Of a DNA stretch of 64,000 bases, positions 22,729 through 34,736 are shown piece by piece. Below the pieces are notes generated by a model that was not told the DNA's origin, searched no databases, and saw nothing but the letters and a program-made list of their open reading frames with translations. The DNA comes from Cinnamomum chago (Eukaryota > Streptophyta > Magnoliopsida > Laurales > Lauraceae). The stretch is taken from contig CP142459.1 of the NCBI GenBank assembly GCA_038049695.1, forward strand, positions 63,914,001 through 63,978,000, given 5' to 3'. The stretch's first letter is position 1, and each line of letters begins with the position of its first letter. Both the position numbers and the translations under genes were made by a program.

Positions 22729-23481
22729 ATTTGGTAAGCTTACTTTACCAGTTAAATAAAGTGAAGGGCTAATATGAGGGACTTTAAAAAGAGAGGGTCA
22801 AATAAAAAAAATATTAGGTTTCGAATACCATCTCTTCCATGAAAAAAAAATGTTAAAAGGACACTCTCTCATGCAAGATAATGATAAAAAAAAAGACTAG
22901 GGGTGTTCATTGAAGAGGTAGGGCTATTCCGAGGAATGCCCAACAACCCCTTCTAAACTAGAAGCCTTAACCTGGCCCAAGCATGAGTCACGCCTGAAGT
23001 TTTTGGCCCGAACCCAAGCCGCATGGAAATGATGAAGCCCGAGCCCGGCCTATAGAAAAAACAATTTAGCTTCTTACCAAGCCCTAAGCCAACACAGCTG
23101 TTCTGGTCACCTTCTCTTTGAGGTCATGGGCTTGAGTCCCCGCATTGCTGCTCCCTCCCTCCCTCCCTCACAAATATATATATATATATATAAATATATA
23201 TGTTTGGGCGGGACGGGAATATCGGCTTTCAAGCACTAAGTGTAAATAAATAATAAATAATAAAAAGAAACCGAGCACGGCATATCTATTAATAATTGAA
23301 CCCCATGCCCAAAGCCCAATCCTTGAGCTCCCATAAAAAATTAAAAAAAAAAAAATACTCCACTTTTTAACAGAGAAAATAAAAATGCTACTCTCACCTT
23401 TTGATTCTACTACTCCCTTACTTTTGTTGTATCTTATATTGACCTGTTACTCAACTTCACCGGTAAAGTAAATTTACTATT
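22729..23481. mobile_element. TIR element D, unit 9 copy
   Basis: 753 bp; right end 'tttactatt', as in unit 3. Confidence 0.58.
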
Positions 23482-23989
23482 TATTTCATTTATTGTGATT
23501 TGATATTATTTAATCCAATTGTTATTCACACATGTCCCTCCATCATATTGTGAACTAAGCCCAGACCCGTCACCCACCAACAAGTGAAATAAGGAAAAAA
23601 AGCCAAAAAAATCGTTTTGCAGGATTGCCGCCGTATTCATCCGCGGTATTCCTACAATTTCCGGATTTCCTCCTCTCACAGAGGAGGAAAACTGGAAATT
23701 GCGAATTTATGACGACGAAAACTGGAAAATGCGAATTTACCGCCCATGCCAGCAGCGGTAAAGCTGCATGAGTGTCCAAATGAAGTCCCAGGACCTTTCC
23801 ATTTCCAATTAACATAAAGTAGAATGAAAGAATCCACAGTTGCGTTTTTTCTTATAGCCCATATATAGTGAACTCCCATATGATATGAATACACAGAAAA
23901 AAAAAATCACACAAGCTGACTTTGGCAATTGACATAGTTGCTTATATGCACAGAAAATCAGTGATGTGTCGACTACTAGGGCATGTTTG

Positions 23990-24508
23990 TAGGGTTGCAA
24001 AAGGAACGGTTCCGCATCGGAACCATAGTGGGCCCGGACACGTTTCTAAATAACGGTTCCGGTTCTGGATCCGGTCTTGACTCGGAACGTGTTTAGTTGG
24101 TTCTAGACCCGGCACCGATAGGAAAACCCAGATCCGGGTCCACCTAGAGGACTGGAATCTAGTTCCAAAATTGATTTTAATTTATATTTTTCCTTCATTT
24201 TTGTTAAAATAAGCATATCATTTAGCTTATAACGGTGCGTCAAATTCTACTACCTCTAATATTGCATATAAAAATGTCCAAAAAAAGTTGATTTTTAGGT
24301 ACAATTTGCAATATCAAACGCTCATAAGCCGGGTCCTGGGTCCACATGTCGGAACCCGTTTGGACACGGACCCGTTTATCAATCGGAACCTAAATTAGGT
24401 TACGGACCCGGACACGTTTAAGAATAATCGGAACGTAAAATAGGTTCCCGACCCGGTTTTTTTACAGGTCGGATCTTTCGGGTAATCGGATACCCGTTTG
24501 CAGCCCTA
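23990..24508. mobile_element. hAT-type MITE, unit 10 copy
   Basis: 519 bp; useful intact comparison for the interrupted unit 12 copy. Confidence 0.78.
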
Positions 24509-25345
24509 CAAGTCTGCGAGTATAGGCTTTTTTTTTTTTTTGTCCAGTTGAAATGACGGTTTCGCTGGTTTCACGTATATTCTCAACCGTAGATATTAAG
24601 ATCTTTGGTTTTTTACGGTAACAATTATGCACCCTGTATAGTAGAATCAATAATTTCGTAGAACCCAAGATACATTTAGTTTGGAAATTTCTCCGAAAAT
24701 ATAGGTCGTGCATGGCCATGAGATTGTTAAACACATATATAATTGTCATGGGCTGCATTCTCACTTTAAGACCAGCAAAAACGTTGTTCAATGCATGGGT
24801 TAAATAATATATGAAATAAGAAAGAGAGGGTTAAATGATCATAACTGAATGGTGAGTCAAATGTATGTTGACTGTAACGAAAATAGATAGACAGCTGTCA
24901 AAAGCTGTCTCAGAATGCCTCTCCTCTCTTTTTAGGCGATTTTAACGGGAAACTCCCCATATATAGGATTCCTGCTGACCAAAAAGGCCAGACACAAGTT
25001 AGCCCTAGCTAGCGCAAGCCTTTGAGAGTCCTTTTCGCCAACTCAGATGGGCCTACTCGGGAGACGGAGAGTGGTCTAGTTAGGACTAGATCAACTTGCT
25101 TAACGTATAATCATCCTAAATTGAGACAAGCATGCCCTTACTGAATCGATTTTTCCGAGTTCTGTCCATCTTGTACTTGGTTTGAGAGAGCCCATTCCTC
25201 TTCTACCTATTCCATAGTGAAACCCACTCGTCACCTGCAAGGATCCGATCCAAAACGCCCAGATGTTGCTGATTTTTTTAAGTAGGATTTAGTCACGAGT
25301 GGACAAAGCCCTATTCGTCGACTTCTCACTCACGAACTATTTCAT

Positions 25346-26102
25346 ATTTGGTAAGCTTACTTTACCAGTTAAATAAAGTGAAGGGCTAATATGAGGGACT
25401 TTAAAAAGAGAGGGTCGAATAAAAAAAAATATTAGGTTTCGAATACCATCTCTTCCTTGAAAAAAAATGTTAAAAGGACACTCTCTCATGCAAGATAATG
25501 ATAAAAAAAAAAGACAAGGGGTGTTCATTGAAGAGGTAGGGCTATTCCGAGGAGTGCCCAACAGCCACTTCTAAACTAGAAGCCTTAACCTGGCCCAAGC
25601 ATGAGTCACGCCTGAAGTTTTTGGCCCGAACCCAAGCCGCATGGAAATGATGAAGCCTGAGCCCGGCCTATAGAAAAAAAAATTCTGCTTCTTACCAAGT
25701 CCTAAGCCAACACAGCTGTTCTGGTCACCTTCTCTTTGAGGTCATGGGCTTGAGTCCCCGCATTGCTGCTCCCTCCCTCCCTCCCTCCCTCACAAATATA
25801 TATATATAAATATATATGTTTGGGCGGGACGGGAATATCGGCTTTCAAGCACTAAGTGTAAATAAATAATAAATAATAAAAAGAAACCGAGCACGGCATA
25901 TCTATTAATAATTGAACCCCATGCCCAAAGCCCAATCCTTGAGCTCCCATAAAAAATAAAAAAATAAAATAAAAAATACTCCACTTTTTAACAGAGAAAA
26001 TAAAAATGCTACTCTCACCTTTTGATTCTACTACTCCCTTACTTTTGTTCTATCTTATATTGACCTGTTACTCAACTTCACCGGTAAAGTAAATTTACGA
26101 TT
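25346..26102. mobile_element. TIR element D, unit 10 copy
   Basis: 757 bp. Confidence 0.58.
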
Positions 26103-26609
26103 TATTTCATTTATTGTGATTTGATATTATTTAATCCAATAGTTATTCACACATGTCCCTCCATCATATTGTGAACTAAGCCCAGACCCGTCACCCACCA
26201 ACAAGTAAAATAAAGAAAAAAAGCCAAAAAAATCGTTTTGCAGGATTGCCGCCGTATTCATCCGCGGTATTCCTACAATTTCCGGTTTTCCTCCTCTCAC
26301 AGAGGAGGAAAACTGGAAATTGCGAATTTATGACGACGAAAACTGGAAAATGCGAATTTACCGCCCATGCCAGCAGCGGTAAAGCTGCATGAGTGTCCAA
26401 ATGAAGTCCCAGGACCTTTCCATTTCCAATTAACATAAAGTAGAATGAAAGAATCCACAGTTGCGTTTTTTCTTATAGCCCATATATAGTGAACTCCCAA
26501 ATGATATGAATAGACAGAAAAAAAAATCACACAAGCTGACTTTGGCAATTGACATAGTTGCTTATATGCACAGAAAATCAGTGATGTGTCGACTACTAGG
26601 GCATGTTTG

Positions 26610-27129
26610 TAGGGTTGCAAAAGGAACGGTTCCGCATCGGAACCGTAGTGGGCCCGGACACGTTTCTAAATAACGGTTCCAGTTCCGGATCCGGTCTTGA
26701 CTCGGAACGTGTTTAGTAGGTTCTAGACCCGGCAACGATAGGAAAACCTAGATCCGGGTCCACCTAGAGGACTGGAATCTAGTTCCAAAATTGATTTTAA
26801 TTTATATTCTTCCTTCATTTTTGTTAAAATAAGCATATCATTTAGCTTATAACGGTGCGCCAAATTCTACTACCTCTAATATTGCATATAAAAATGTCCA
26901 AAAAAAAGTTGATTTTCAGGTACAATTTGCAATATCAAACGCTCATAAGCCGGGTCCTGGGTCCACATGTCGGAACCCGTTTGGACACGGACCCGTTTAT
27001 CAATCGGAACCTAAATTAGGTTACGGACCCGGACACGTTTATGAATAATCGGAACGTAAAATAGGTTCCCGACCCGGTTTTTTTACAGGTCGGATCTTTC
27101 GGGTAATCGGATACCCGTTTGCAGCCCTA
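26610..27129. mobile_element. hAT-type MITE, unit 11 copy
   Basis: 520 bp; unit-9-type variants; private 'aaaacctagatcc' near 26745. Confidence 0.78.
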
Positions 27130-27966
27130 CAAGTCTGCGAGTATAGGCTTTTTTTTTTTTTGTCCAGTTGAAATGACGGTTTCGCTGGTTTCACGTATAT
27201 TCTCAACCGTAGATATTAAGATCTTTGGTTTTTTACGGTAACAATTATGCACCCTGTATAGTAGAATCAATAATTTCGTAGAACCCAAGATACATTTAGT
27301 TTGGAAATTTCTCCGAAAATATAGGTCGTGCATGGCCATGAGATTGTTAAACACATATATAATTGTCATGGGCTGCATTCTCACTTTAAGACCAGCAAAA
27401 ACGTTGTTCAATGCATGGGTTAAATAATATATGAAATAAGAAAGAGAGGGTTAAATGATCATAACAGAATGGTGAGTCAAATGTATGTTGACTGTAACGA
27501 AAATAGATAGACAGCTGTCAAAAGCTGTCTCAGAATGCCTCTCCTCTCTTTTTAGGCGATTTTAACGGGAAACTCCCCATATATAGGATTCCTGCTGACC
27601 AAAAAGGCCAGACACAAGTTAGCCCTAGCTAGCGCAAGCCTTTGAGAGTCCTTTTCGCCAACTCAGATGGGCCTACTCGGGAGACGGAGAGTGGTCTAGT
27701 TAGGACTAGATCAACTTGCTTAACGTATAATCATCCTAAATTGAGACAAGCATGCCCTTACTGAATCGATTTTTCCGTGTTCTGTCCATCTTGTACTTGG
27801 TTTGAGAGAGCCCATTCCGCTTCTACCTATTCCATAGTGAAACCCACTCGTCACCTGCAAGGATCCGATCCAAAACGCCCAGATGTTGCTGATTTTTTTT
27901 AAGTAGGATTTAGTCACGAGTGGACACAGCCCTATTCGTCGACTTCTCACTCACGAACTATTTCAT

Positions 27967-28723
27967 ATTTGGTAAGCTTACTTTACCAGTTAAATAAAGT
28001 GAAGGGCTAATATGAGGGACTTTAAAAAGAGAGGGTCAAATAAAAAAAAATATTAGGTTTCGAATACCATCTCTTCCATGAAAAAAAAATGTTAAAAGGA
28101 CACTCTCTCATGCAAGATAATGATAAAAAAAAAAGACTAGGGGTGTTCATTGAAGAGGTAGGGCTATTCGGAGGAATGCCCAACAACCACTTCTAAACTA
28201 GAAGCCTTAACCTGGCCCAAGCATGAGTCACGCCTGAAGTTTTTGGCCCGAACCCAAGCCGCTTGGAAATGATGAAGCCCGAGCCCGGCCTATAGAGAAA
28301 GAAATTTAGCTTCTTACCAAGTCCTAAGCCAACACAGCTGTTCTGGTCACCTTCTCTTTGAGGTCATGGGCTTGAGTCCCCGCATTGCTGCTCCCTCCCT
28401 CCCTCCCTCCCTCACAAATATATATATATATAAATATATATGTTTGGGCGGGACGGGAATATCGGCTTTCAAGCACTAAGTGTAAATAAATAATAAATAA
28501 TAAAAAGAAACCGAGCACGGCATATCTATTAATAATTGAACCCCATGCCCAAAGCCCAATCCTTGAGCTCCCATAAAAAATAAAAAAAAAAAAAAAATAC
28601 TCCACTTTTTAACAGAGAAAATAAAAATGCTACTCTCACCTTTTCATTCTACTACTCCCTTACTTTTGTTGTATCTTATATTGACCTGTTACTCAACTTC
28701 ACCGGTAAAGTAAATTTACGATT
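27967..28723. mobile_element. TIR element D, unit 11 copy
   Basis: 757 bp; private 'ccgcttggaaatg', shared with units 13, 14 and 16. Confidence 0.58.
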
Positions 28724-29353
28724 TATTTCATTTATTGTGATTTGATATTATTTAATCCAATTGTTATTCTCACATGTCCCTCCATCATATTGTGAACTAA
28801 GCCCAGACCCGTCACCCACCAACAAGTGAAATAAGGAAAAAAAGCCAAAAAAATCGTTTTGCAGGATTGCCGCCGTATTCATCCGCGGTATTCCTACAAT
28901 TTCCGGATTTCCTCCTCTCACAGAGGAGGAAAACTGGAAATTGCGAATTTATGACGACGAAAACTGGAAAATGCGAATTTACCGCCCATGCCAGCAGCGG
29001 TAAAGCTGCATGAGTGTCCAAATGAAGTCCCAGGACCTTTCCATTTCCAATTAACATAAAGTAGAATGAAAGAATCCACAGTTGCGTTTTTTCTTATAGC
29101 CCATATATAGTGAACTCCCATATGATATGAATACACAGAAAAAAAAAATCACACAAGCTGACTTTGGCAATTGACATAGTTGCTTATATGCACAGAAAAT
29201 CAGTGATGTGTCGACTACTAGGGCATGTTTGTAGGGTTGCAAAAGGAACGGTTCCGCATCGGAACCATAGTGGGCCCGGACACGTTTCGAAATAACGGTT
29301 CCGGTTCCGGATCCGGTCTTGACTCGGAACGTGTTTAGTTGGTTCTAGACCCG

Positions 29354-29358
29354 GCACC
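29354..29358. repeat. Target-site duplication, left copy (gcacc)
   Basis: Identical to 31711-31715. Uninterrupted units have a single 'gcacc' in 'cccggcaccgatag'. Confidence 0.88.
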
Positions 29359-29610
29359 TGTAAGTCCATGGGGATCCGAACCCTAGAGGGGGGGTGAATA
29401 GGGTGAGCTTCTTCTATGACCAATTTTAACAATTTTAAATTCTTAAAAACAAACTAGTCACATGTGATGATTAATCATACAAGATGCGGAAGCTAACAAA
29501 AGAATCATCACAAAGCAAACACCATAACACAAGTATTTGTAGTGGTTCGGCCTCAATGCCTACATCCACTACCGGCTTGTGATCCAACACCCCACCGGAT
29601 TTCCACTATT

Positions 29611-29750
29611 TATGCTTTTCAATAGGCTAAGCAATAACCTTTACAATATGCTTTCCAAGGCTAAGCAATAACCTTTACATTGATGTTTTTCAAGGCTTAA
29701 CATCAACCTACACACTATGCTTTTATAGGCTAAGCAATAACCTCTTCAAC
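29611..29750. repeat. Four ~35-bp tandem repeats in the LTR
   Basis: Units at 29611, 29647, 29681 and 29716 (34-36 bp) follow the pattern 'tatgctttt..aggctaagcaataacct'. The third is the most diverged ('ggcttaacatcaacct'). Confidence 0.75.
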
Positions 29751-30247
29751 CATAGGTTGGTTATCTCACTAAGATAGTGTCTTTAATACACTTGATGGAG
29801 ATTCAATTAAGCTCATTACATTGCCTCTTAATTAGGCGGATATGGAAGTGTAATTCTAATACACACTCACACTAAGAATGCAAAGATGAAAACATATGAA
29901 GTGTGTGTGTGTGGTCCTCAATCATTTTGAAAATGAAAGCTCATAAATGTAAGCCTAAGGCTTTTGAAAGTTTTAGCTTATAAAACATTTATGATTGAGG
30001 ATATAGTACAATCACATGTTAAAAGTAACAACTTGTTAATGATATCAAAGTTACACAAGTTGTATGAAATGGATTAGCTCTAAACATGTGATGCATAGGG
30101 ATGTCAATCAAATCATCAATGTAGCTCAAAACATAAAAATAGATTTGATTGAAATTAGGGGACAAATCATATGTAATTATAAAGACAACTTGAAAATGAT
30201 TTACCAATCAAAGTAAGGCAAGTTGTGAAACATTAAAACAATAATAC

Positions 30248-30841
30248 ACATATGATTTGTAATGATGTTGAATCCAAAACATAAGATACATTTGAAAGAG
30301 ATTTTCTTATGATGGAAAACAACAACCAAAGATTTAACAAAGTATATGAATCATGTTACATATTTCATTAACATGATCTACTTAGATTTACCAAAGATAA
30401 AGTACTACTTTGATGAATCAATGGTGATATATCCAAAACAATAGATCTATTCAAAATATAGAACATGCTAAGGATACAACAAATCATAGATTAACATGTT
30501 ACTAAGATTTACCAATGATAAAGCAAAATATGAAAACATATGATTTGTAAAGAAGTTGAATCCAAAACATAAGTTAGTTTTGAAAGAGATGTTCTTATGA
30601 TGGAAAACAACAACCAAAGATTCAACCCAGTATATGGATCATGTTACATATAATTCCAAAGGTTTTTCCATTAACATGATCTACTTAGATTTACCAAAGT
30701 TAAGTACTACTTGGATTGAATCATATGGTGTTGTATCCAAAACAATAAATCAACTCAAAACATAAAACATGTTAAGGACACAACACAAACATAGTTTAAC
30801 ATGCTAGAAATGATTTACCAAAAATAAAACAAAGCATGAAA
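30248..30841. repeat. Internal tandem duplication in the LTR (~288 bp + ~306 bp)
   Basis: 30248-30535 and 30536-30841 both start 'acatatgatttgtaa'. They share in order 'gttgaatccaaaacataag', 'cttatgatggaaaacaac', 'acatgatctacttag' and 'tatccaaaacaat'. Divergence is appreciable, with small indels. A third start ('acatatgat') occurs at 30842. Confidence 0.8.
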
Positions 30842-31010
30842 ACATATGATTAAGAAAGGAAGAGCCTACTTGGTGGTTTAACTTCATTAATCCAAGCTTT
30901 AGCTTTCCTAATCTTCCCCTTCATCCCTTGGTTCTTTTCCCTTTTGATATGCCTCAATACCTCTCAAGGAGGGGCTTAAAAATCCCAACTTTTGGAAAGG
31001 GAAAGAACTC

Positions 31011-31020
31011 ATTTTTATAG
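31011..31020 (-). promoter_or_regulatory. Probable LTR TATA box
   Basis: The minus strand reads 'ggctataaaaatgag', a near-consensus plant TATA box about 690 bp from the LTR 5' end (31710). This fits a U3 promoter with transcription towards 29359. Confidence 0.55.
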
Positions 31021-31049
31021 CCAAAACAGCCCAACGGCTAGTTTACCCG

Positions 31050-31213
31050 GTCAACCGGCCAAAACAGGCAGGTTAACCGGCCAAGCACAACGGTCATAAA
31101 AAGAGCCGTTGTGTTTTGGGTCATCCTGCACTGTGGCCGGTTAACCGGGCTAACATGGCCGGTTAACCGGCTACACTGCGGGTTGACCACCCCGGTTAAC
31201 CCCATGGTTAACC
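31050..31213. promoter_or_regulatory. Cluster of GGTTAACC palindromes upstream of the LTR TATA box
   Basis: Five 'gttaac' hexamers (about 31072, 31140, 31162, 31195 and 31207) and two variants ('gtcaac' 31050, 'gttgac' 31183) are embedded mostly in 'ccggttaaccgg' contexts. An 8-bp hairpin 'cacaacgg'/'ccgttgtg' (31086-31113) lies among them. The block is GC-rich within an AT-rich LTR and sits where U3 enhancers are expected. The binding factor is unknown. Confidence 0.5.
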
Positions 31214-31710
31214 CCGCAGCACCAAAATTCCCAAAAAATGCATTTTTCACAGTTTTGCTTGGGGGAACTTTTTGGCCACTAAATCAAGCTTGGAAAACAT
31301 GTTTTAAAGATTCTAAAGGTTTTTAAAACATGACATAAAAAGCCTAAAAAGTTTCAAAACTTTTAAAACAAAGGCTTGCTTGATTTCTAAAAACTCCTTT
31401 TTCAAAAACAATGCATACACATATGATTATGAAGGGATGAATGTATGCAAAGTTCAAACCTAAATGCTCAACAAGATTTTCCAAATATAATGCACAAGGA
31501 AATAGGTTTTCAAAAGAGTTTGGGTTTCAAAACTAATGCATCCAAGTTTAAAACCAAACCATGCATAAAACAAAAGCCTTTCCAAATCTTAAAAGCTATG
31601 CATGTATAAAACCAGATTTCAAGGTTTTCTAAAACAATGCAAGTGTGAGAATTCAAATGATGCTAAAGTGCAAATGCATCCATCAAATTGCAAATACAAA
31701 ATCCCTAACA

Positions 31711-31715
31711 GCACC
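31711..31715. repeat. Target-site duplication, right copy (gcacc)
   Basis: It directly follows the terminal 'taaca' and leads back into the MITE sequence 'gataggaaaacc'. Confidence 0.88.
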
Positions 31716-32948
31716 GATAGGAAAACCCAGATCCGGGTCCACCTAGAGGACTGGAATCTAGTTCCAAAATTGATTTTAATTTATATTTTTCCTTCATTTT
31801 TGTTAAAATAAGCATATCATTTAGCTTATAACGGTGCGTCACATTCTACTACCTCTAATATTGCATATAAAAATGTCCAAAAAAAGTTGATTTTCAGGTA
31901 CAATTTGCAATATCAAACGCTCATAAGCCGGGTCCTGGGTCCACATGTCGGAACCCGTTTGGATACGGACCCGTTTATCAATCGGAACCTAAATTAGGTT
32001 ACGGACCCGGACACGTTTATGAATAATCGGAACGTAAAATAGGTTCCCGACCCGGTTTTTTTACAGGTCGGATCTTACGGGTAATCGGATACCCGTTTGC
32101 AGCCCTACAAGTCTGCGAGTATAGGCTTTTTTTTTTTTTTTTTTGTCCAGTTGAAATGACGGTTTCGCTGGTTTCACGTATATTCTCAACCGTAGATATT
32201 AAGATCTTTGGTTTTTTACGGTAACAATTATGCACCGTGTATAGTAGAATCAATAATTTCGTAGAACCCAAGATACATTTAGTTTGGAAATTTCTCCGAA
32301 AATATAGGTCGTGCATGGCCATGAGATTGTTAAACACATATATAATTGTCATGGGCTGCATTCTCACTTTAAGACCAGCAAAAACGTTGTTCAATGCATG
32401 GGTTAAATAATATATGAAATAAGAAAGAGAGGGTTAAATGATCATAACAGAATGGTGAGTCAAATGTATGTTGACTGTAACGAAAATAGATAGACAGCTG
32501 TCAAAAGCTGTCTCAGAATGCCTCTCCTCTCTTTTTAGGCGATTTTAACGGGAAACTCCCCATATATAGGATTCCTGCTGACCAAAAAGGCCAGACACAA
32601 GTTAGCCCTAGCTAGCGCAAGCCTTTGAGAGTCCTTTTCGCCAACTCAGATGGGCCTACTCGGGAGACGGAGAGTGGTCTAGTTAGGACTAGATCAACTT
32701 GCTTAACGTATAATCATCCTAAATTGAGACAAGCATGCCCTTACTGAATCGATTTTTCCGAGTTCTGTCCATCTTGTACTTGGTTTGAGAGAGCCCATTC
32801 CGCTTCTACCTATTCCATAGTGAAACCCACTTGTCACCTGCAAGGATCCGATCCAAAACGCCCAGATGTTGCTGATTTTTTTAAGTAGGATTTAGTCACG
32901 AGTGGACACAGCCCTATTCGTCGACTTCTCACTCACGAACTATTTCAT

Positions 32949-33709
32949 ATTTGGTAAGCTTACTTTACCAGTTAAATAAAGTGAAGGGCTAATATGAGGG
33001 ACTTTAAAAAGAGAGGGTCAAATAAAAAAAAATATTAGGTTTCGAATACCATCTCTTCCATGAAAAAAAAATGTTAAAAGGACACTCTCTCATGCAAGAT
33101 AATGATAAAAAAAAAAAGACTAGGGGTGTTCATTGAAGAGGTAGGGCTATTCCGAGGAATGCCCAACAGCCACTTCTAAACTAGAAGCCTTAACCTGGCC
33201 CAAGCATGAGTCACGCCTGAAGTTTTTGGCCCGAACCCAAGCCGCATGGAAATGAAGAAGCCTGAGCCCGGCCTATAGAAAAAAAAATTCTGCTTCTTAC
33301 CAAGTCCTAAGCCAACACAGCTGTTCTGGTCACCTTCTCTTTGAGGTCATGGGCTTGAGTCCCCGCATTGCTGCTCCCTCCCTCCCTCCCTCCCTCACAA
33401 ATATATATATATATAAATATATATGTTTGGGCGGGACGGGAATATCGCCTTTCAAGCACTAAGTGTAAATAAATAATAAATAATAAAAAGAAACCGAGCA
33501 CGGCATATCTATTAATAATTGAACCCCATGCCCAAAGCCCAATCCTTGAGCTCCCATAAAAAATTAAAAAATAAAATAAAAAATACTCCACTTTTTAACA
33601 GAGAAAATAAAAATGCTACTCTCACCTTTTGATTCTACTACTCCCTTACTTTTGTTCTATCTTATATTTACCTGTTACTCAACTTCACCGGTAAAGTAAA
33701 TTTACGATT
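32949..33709. mobile_element. TIR element D, unit 12 copy
   Basis: 761 bp; unaffected by the LTR insertion. Confidence 0.58.
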
Positions 33710-34217
33710 TATTTCATTTATTGTGATTTGATATTATTTAATCCAATTGTTATTCACACATGTCCCTCCATCATATTGTGAACTAAGCCCAGACCCGTCA
33801 CCCACCAACAAGTAAAATAAGGAAAAAAAGCCAAAAAAATCGTTTTGCAGGATTGCCGCCGTATTCATCCGCGGTATTCCTACAATTTCCGGTTTTCCTC
33901 CTCTCACAGAGGAGGAAAACTGGAAATTGCGAATTTATGACGACGAAAACTGGAAAATGCGAATTTACCGCCCATGCCAGCAGCGGTAAAGCTGCATGAG
34001 TGTCCAAATGAAGTCCCAGGACCTTTCCATTTCCAATTAACATAAAGTAGAATGAAAGAATCCACAGTTGCGTTTTTTCTTATAGCCCATATATAGTGAA
34101 CTCCCATATGATATGAATAGACAGAAAAAAAAAATCACACAAGCTGACTTTGGCAATTGACATAGTTGCTTATATGCACAGAAAATCAGTGATGTGTCGA
34201 CTACTAGGGCATGTTTG

Positions 34218-34736
34218 TAGGGTTGCAAAAGGAACGGTTCCGCATCGGAACCATAGTGGGCCCGGACACGTTTCTAAATAACGGTTCCGGTTCCGGATCC
34301 GGTCTTGACTCGGAACGTGTTTAGTAGGTTCTAGACCCGGCACCGATAGGAAAACCCAGATCCGGGTCCACCTAGAGGACTGGAATCTAGTTCCAAAATT
34401 GATTTTAATTTATATTCTTCCTTCATTTTTGTTAAAATAAGCATATCATTTAGCTTATAACGGTGCGTCAAATTCTACTACCTCTAATATTGCATATAAA
34501 AATGTCCAAAAAAAGTTGATTTTCAGGTACAATTTGCAATATCAAACGCTCATAAGCCGGGTCCTGGGTACACATGTCGGAACCCGTTTGGACACGGACC
34601 CGTTTATCAATCGGAACCTAAATTAGGTTACGGACCCGGACACGTTTATGAATAATCGGAACGTAAAATAGGTTCCCGACCCGATTTTTTTACAGGTCGG
34701 ATCTTTCGGGTAATCGGATACCCGTTTGCAGCCCTA
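34218..34736. mobile_element. hAT-type MITE, unit 13 copy
   Basis: 519 bp; private 'gacccgatttttt' near 34678 and 'gggtacacatg' near 34566. Confidence 0.78.

Larger units (their letters stand above)
20883..23501. repeat. Satellite unit 9 (2619 bp)
   Basis: Shares 'ggcaacgat' (about 21492) and 'tgcgccaaattc' (about 21617) with unit 11. Near its end 'tttgttgtatc' (about 23424) is shared with the end of unit 11. Confidence 0.95.
23502..26122. repeat. Satellite unit 10 (2621 bp)
   Basis: Shares 'caagtgaaat' (23581) and 'ccggatttcc' (23661) with unit 12 and no other unit. It is the intact counterpart of the LTR-interrupted unit 12. Confidence 0.95.
26123..28743. repeat. Satellite unit 11 (2621 bp)
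   Basis: Carries the unit-9 variants 'ggcaacgata' (26731) and 'tgcgccaaattc' (about 26857). It is the first half of the second 9-10 / 11-12 dimer. Confidence 0.95.
29359..31710 (-). mobile_element. Probable solo LTR of a plant LTR retrotransposon (2352 bp)
   Basis: The insertion starts 'tgtaagtcc' and ends 'ccctaaca', giving the TG...CA ends of an LTR. It is flanked by the 5-bp duplication 'gcacc', typical of LTR-element integration. On the minus strand it reads 'tgttagggattttg' at the 5' end and has a C-rich 'attcacccccc' block near the 3' end. No primer-binding site, gag, pol or second LTR is present, so it is most likely a solo LTR left by recombination. The length and C-rich end recall long-LTR Copia elements of the Maximus/SIRE type, but the lineage is not proven. 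It contains no long ORF. Confidence 0.82.
29232..32107. mobile_element. hAT-type MITE, unit 12 copy, split by the solo LTR
   Basis: Two pieces, 29232-29358 and 31711-32107. They total 519 bp once one copy of the 5-bp target duplication is removed. Both MITE ends are intact, so the LTR inserted into a complete MITE. Confidence 0.8.
28744..33729. repeat. Satellite unit 12, interrupted by a solo LTR (4986 bp)
   Basis: Removing the 2352-bp insertion and one 5-bp target copy leaves a 2629-bp normal unit. It carries the unit-10 variants 'caagtgaaat' (near 28824) and 'ccggattt' (28903). Confidence 0.95.

Noticed and set aside
31111-31326. Plus-strand ORF through the GGTTAACC block (repeated PVN/LTG residues)
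   Set aside because: The apparent peptide repeats come from the DNA palindromes, and the ORF runs antisense to the inferred LTR.
29359-31710. Full-length LTR retrotransposon or Helitron
   Set aside because: There is no second LTR, primer-binding site or coding domain. TG...CA ends with a 5-bp duplication do not fit a Helitron, which makes no target duplication.
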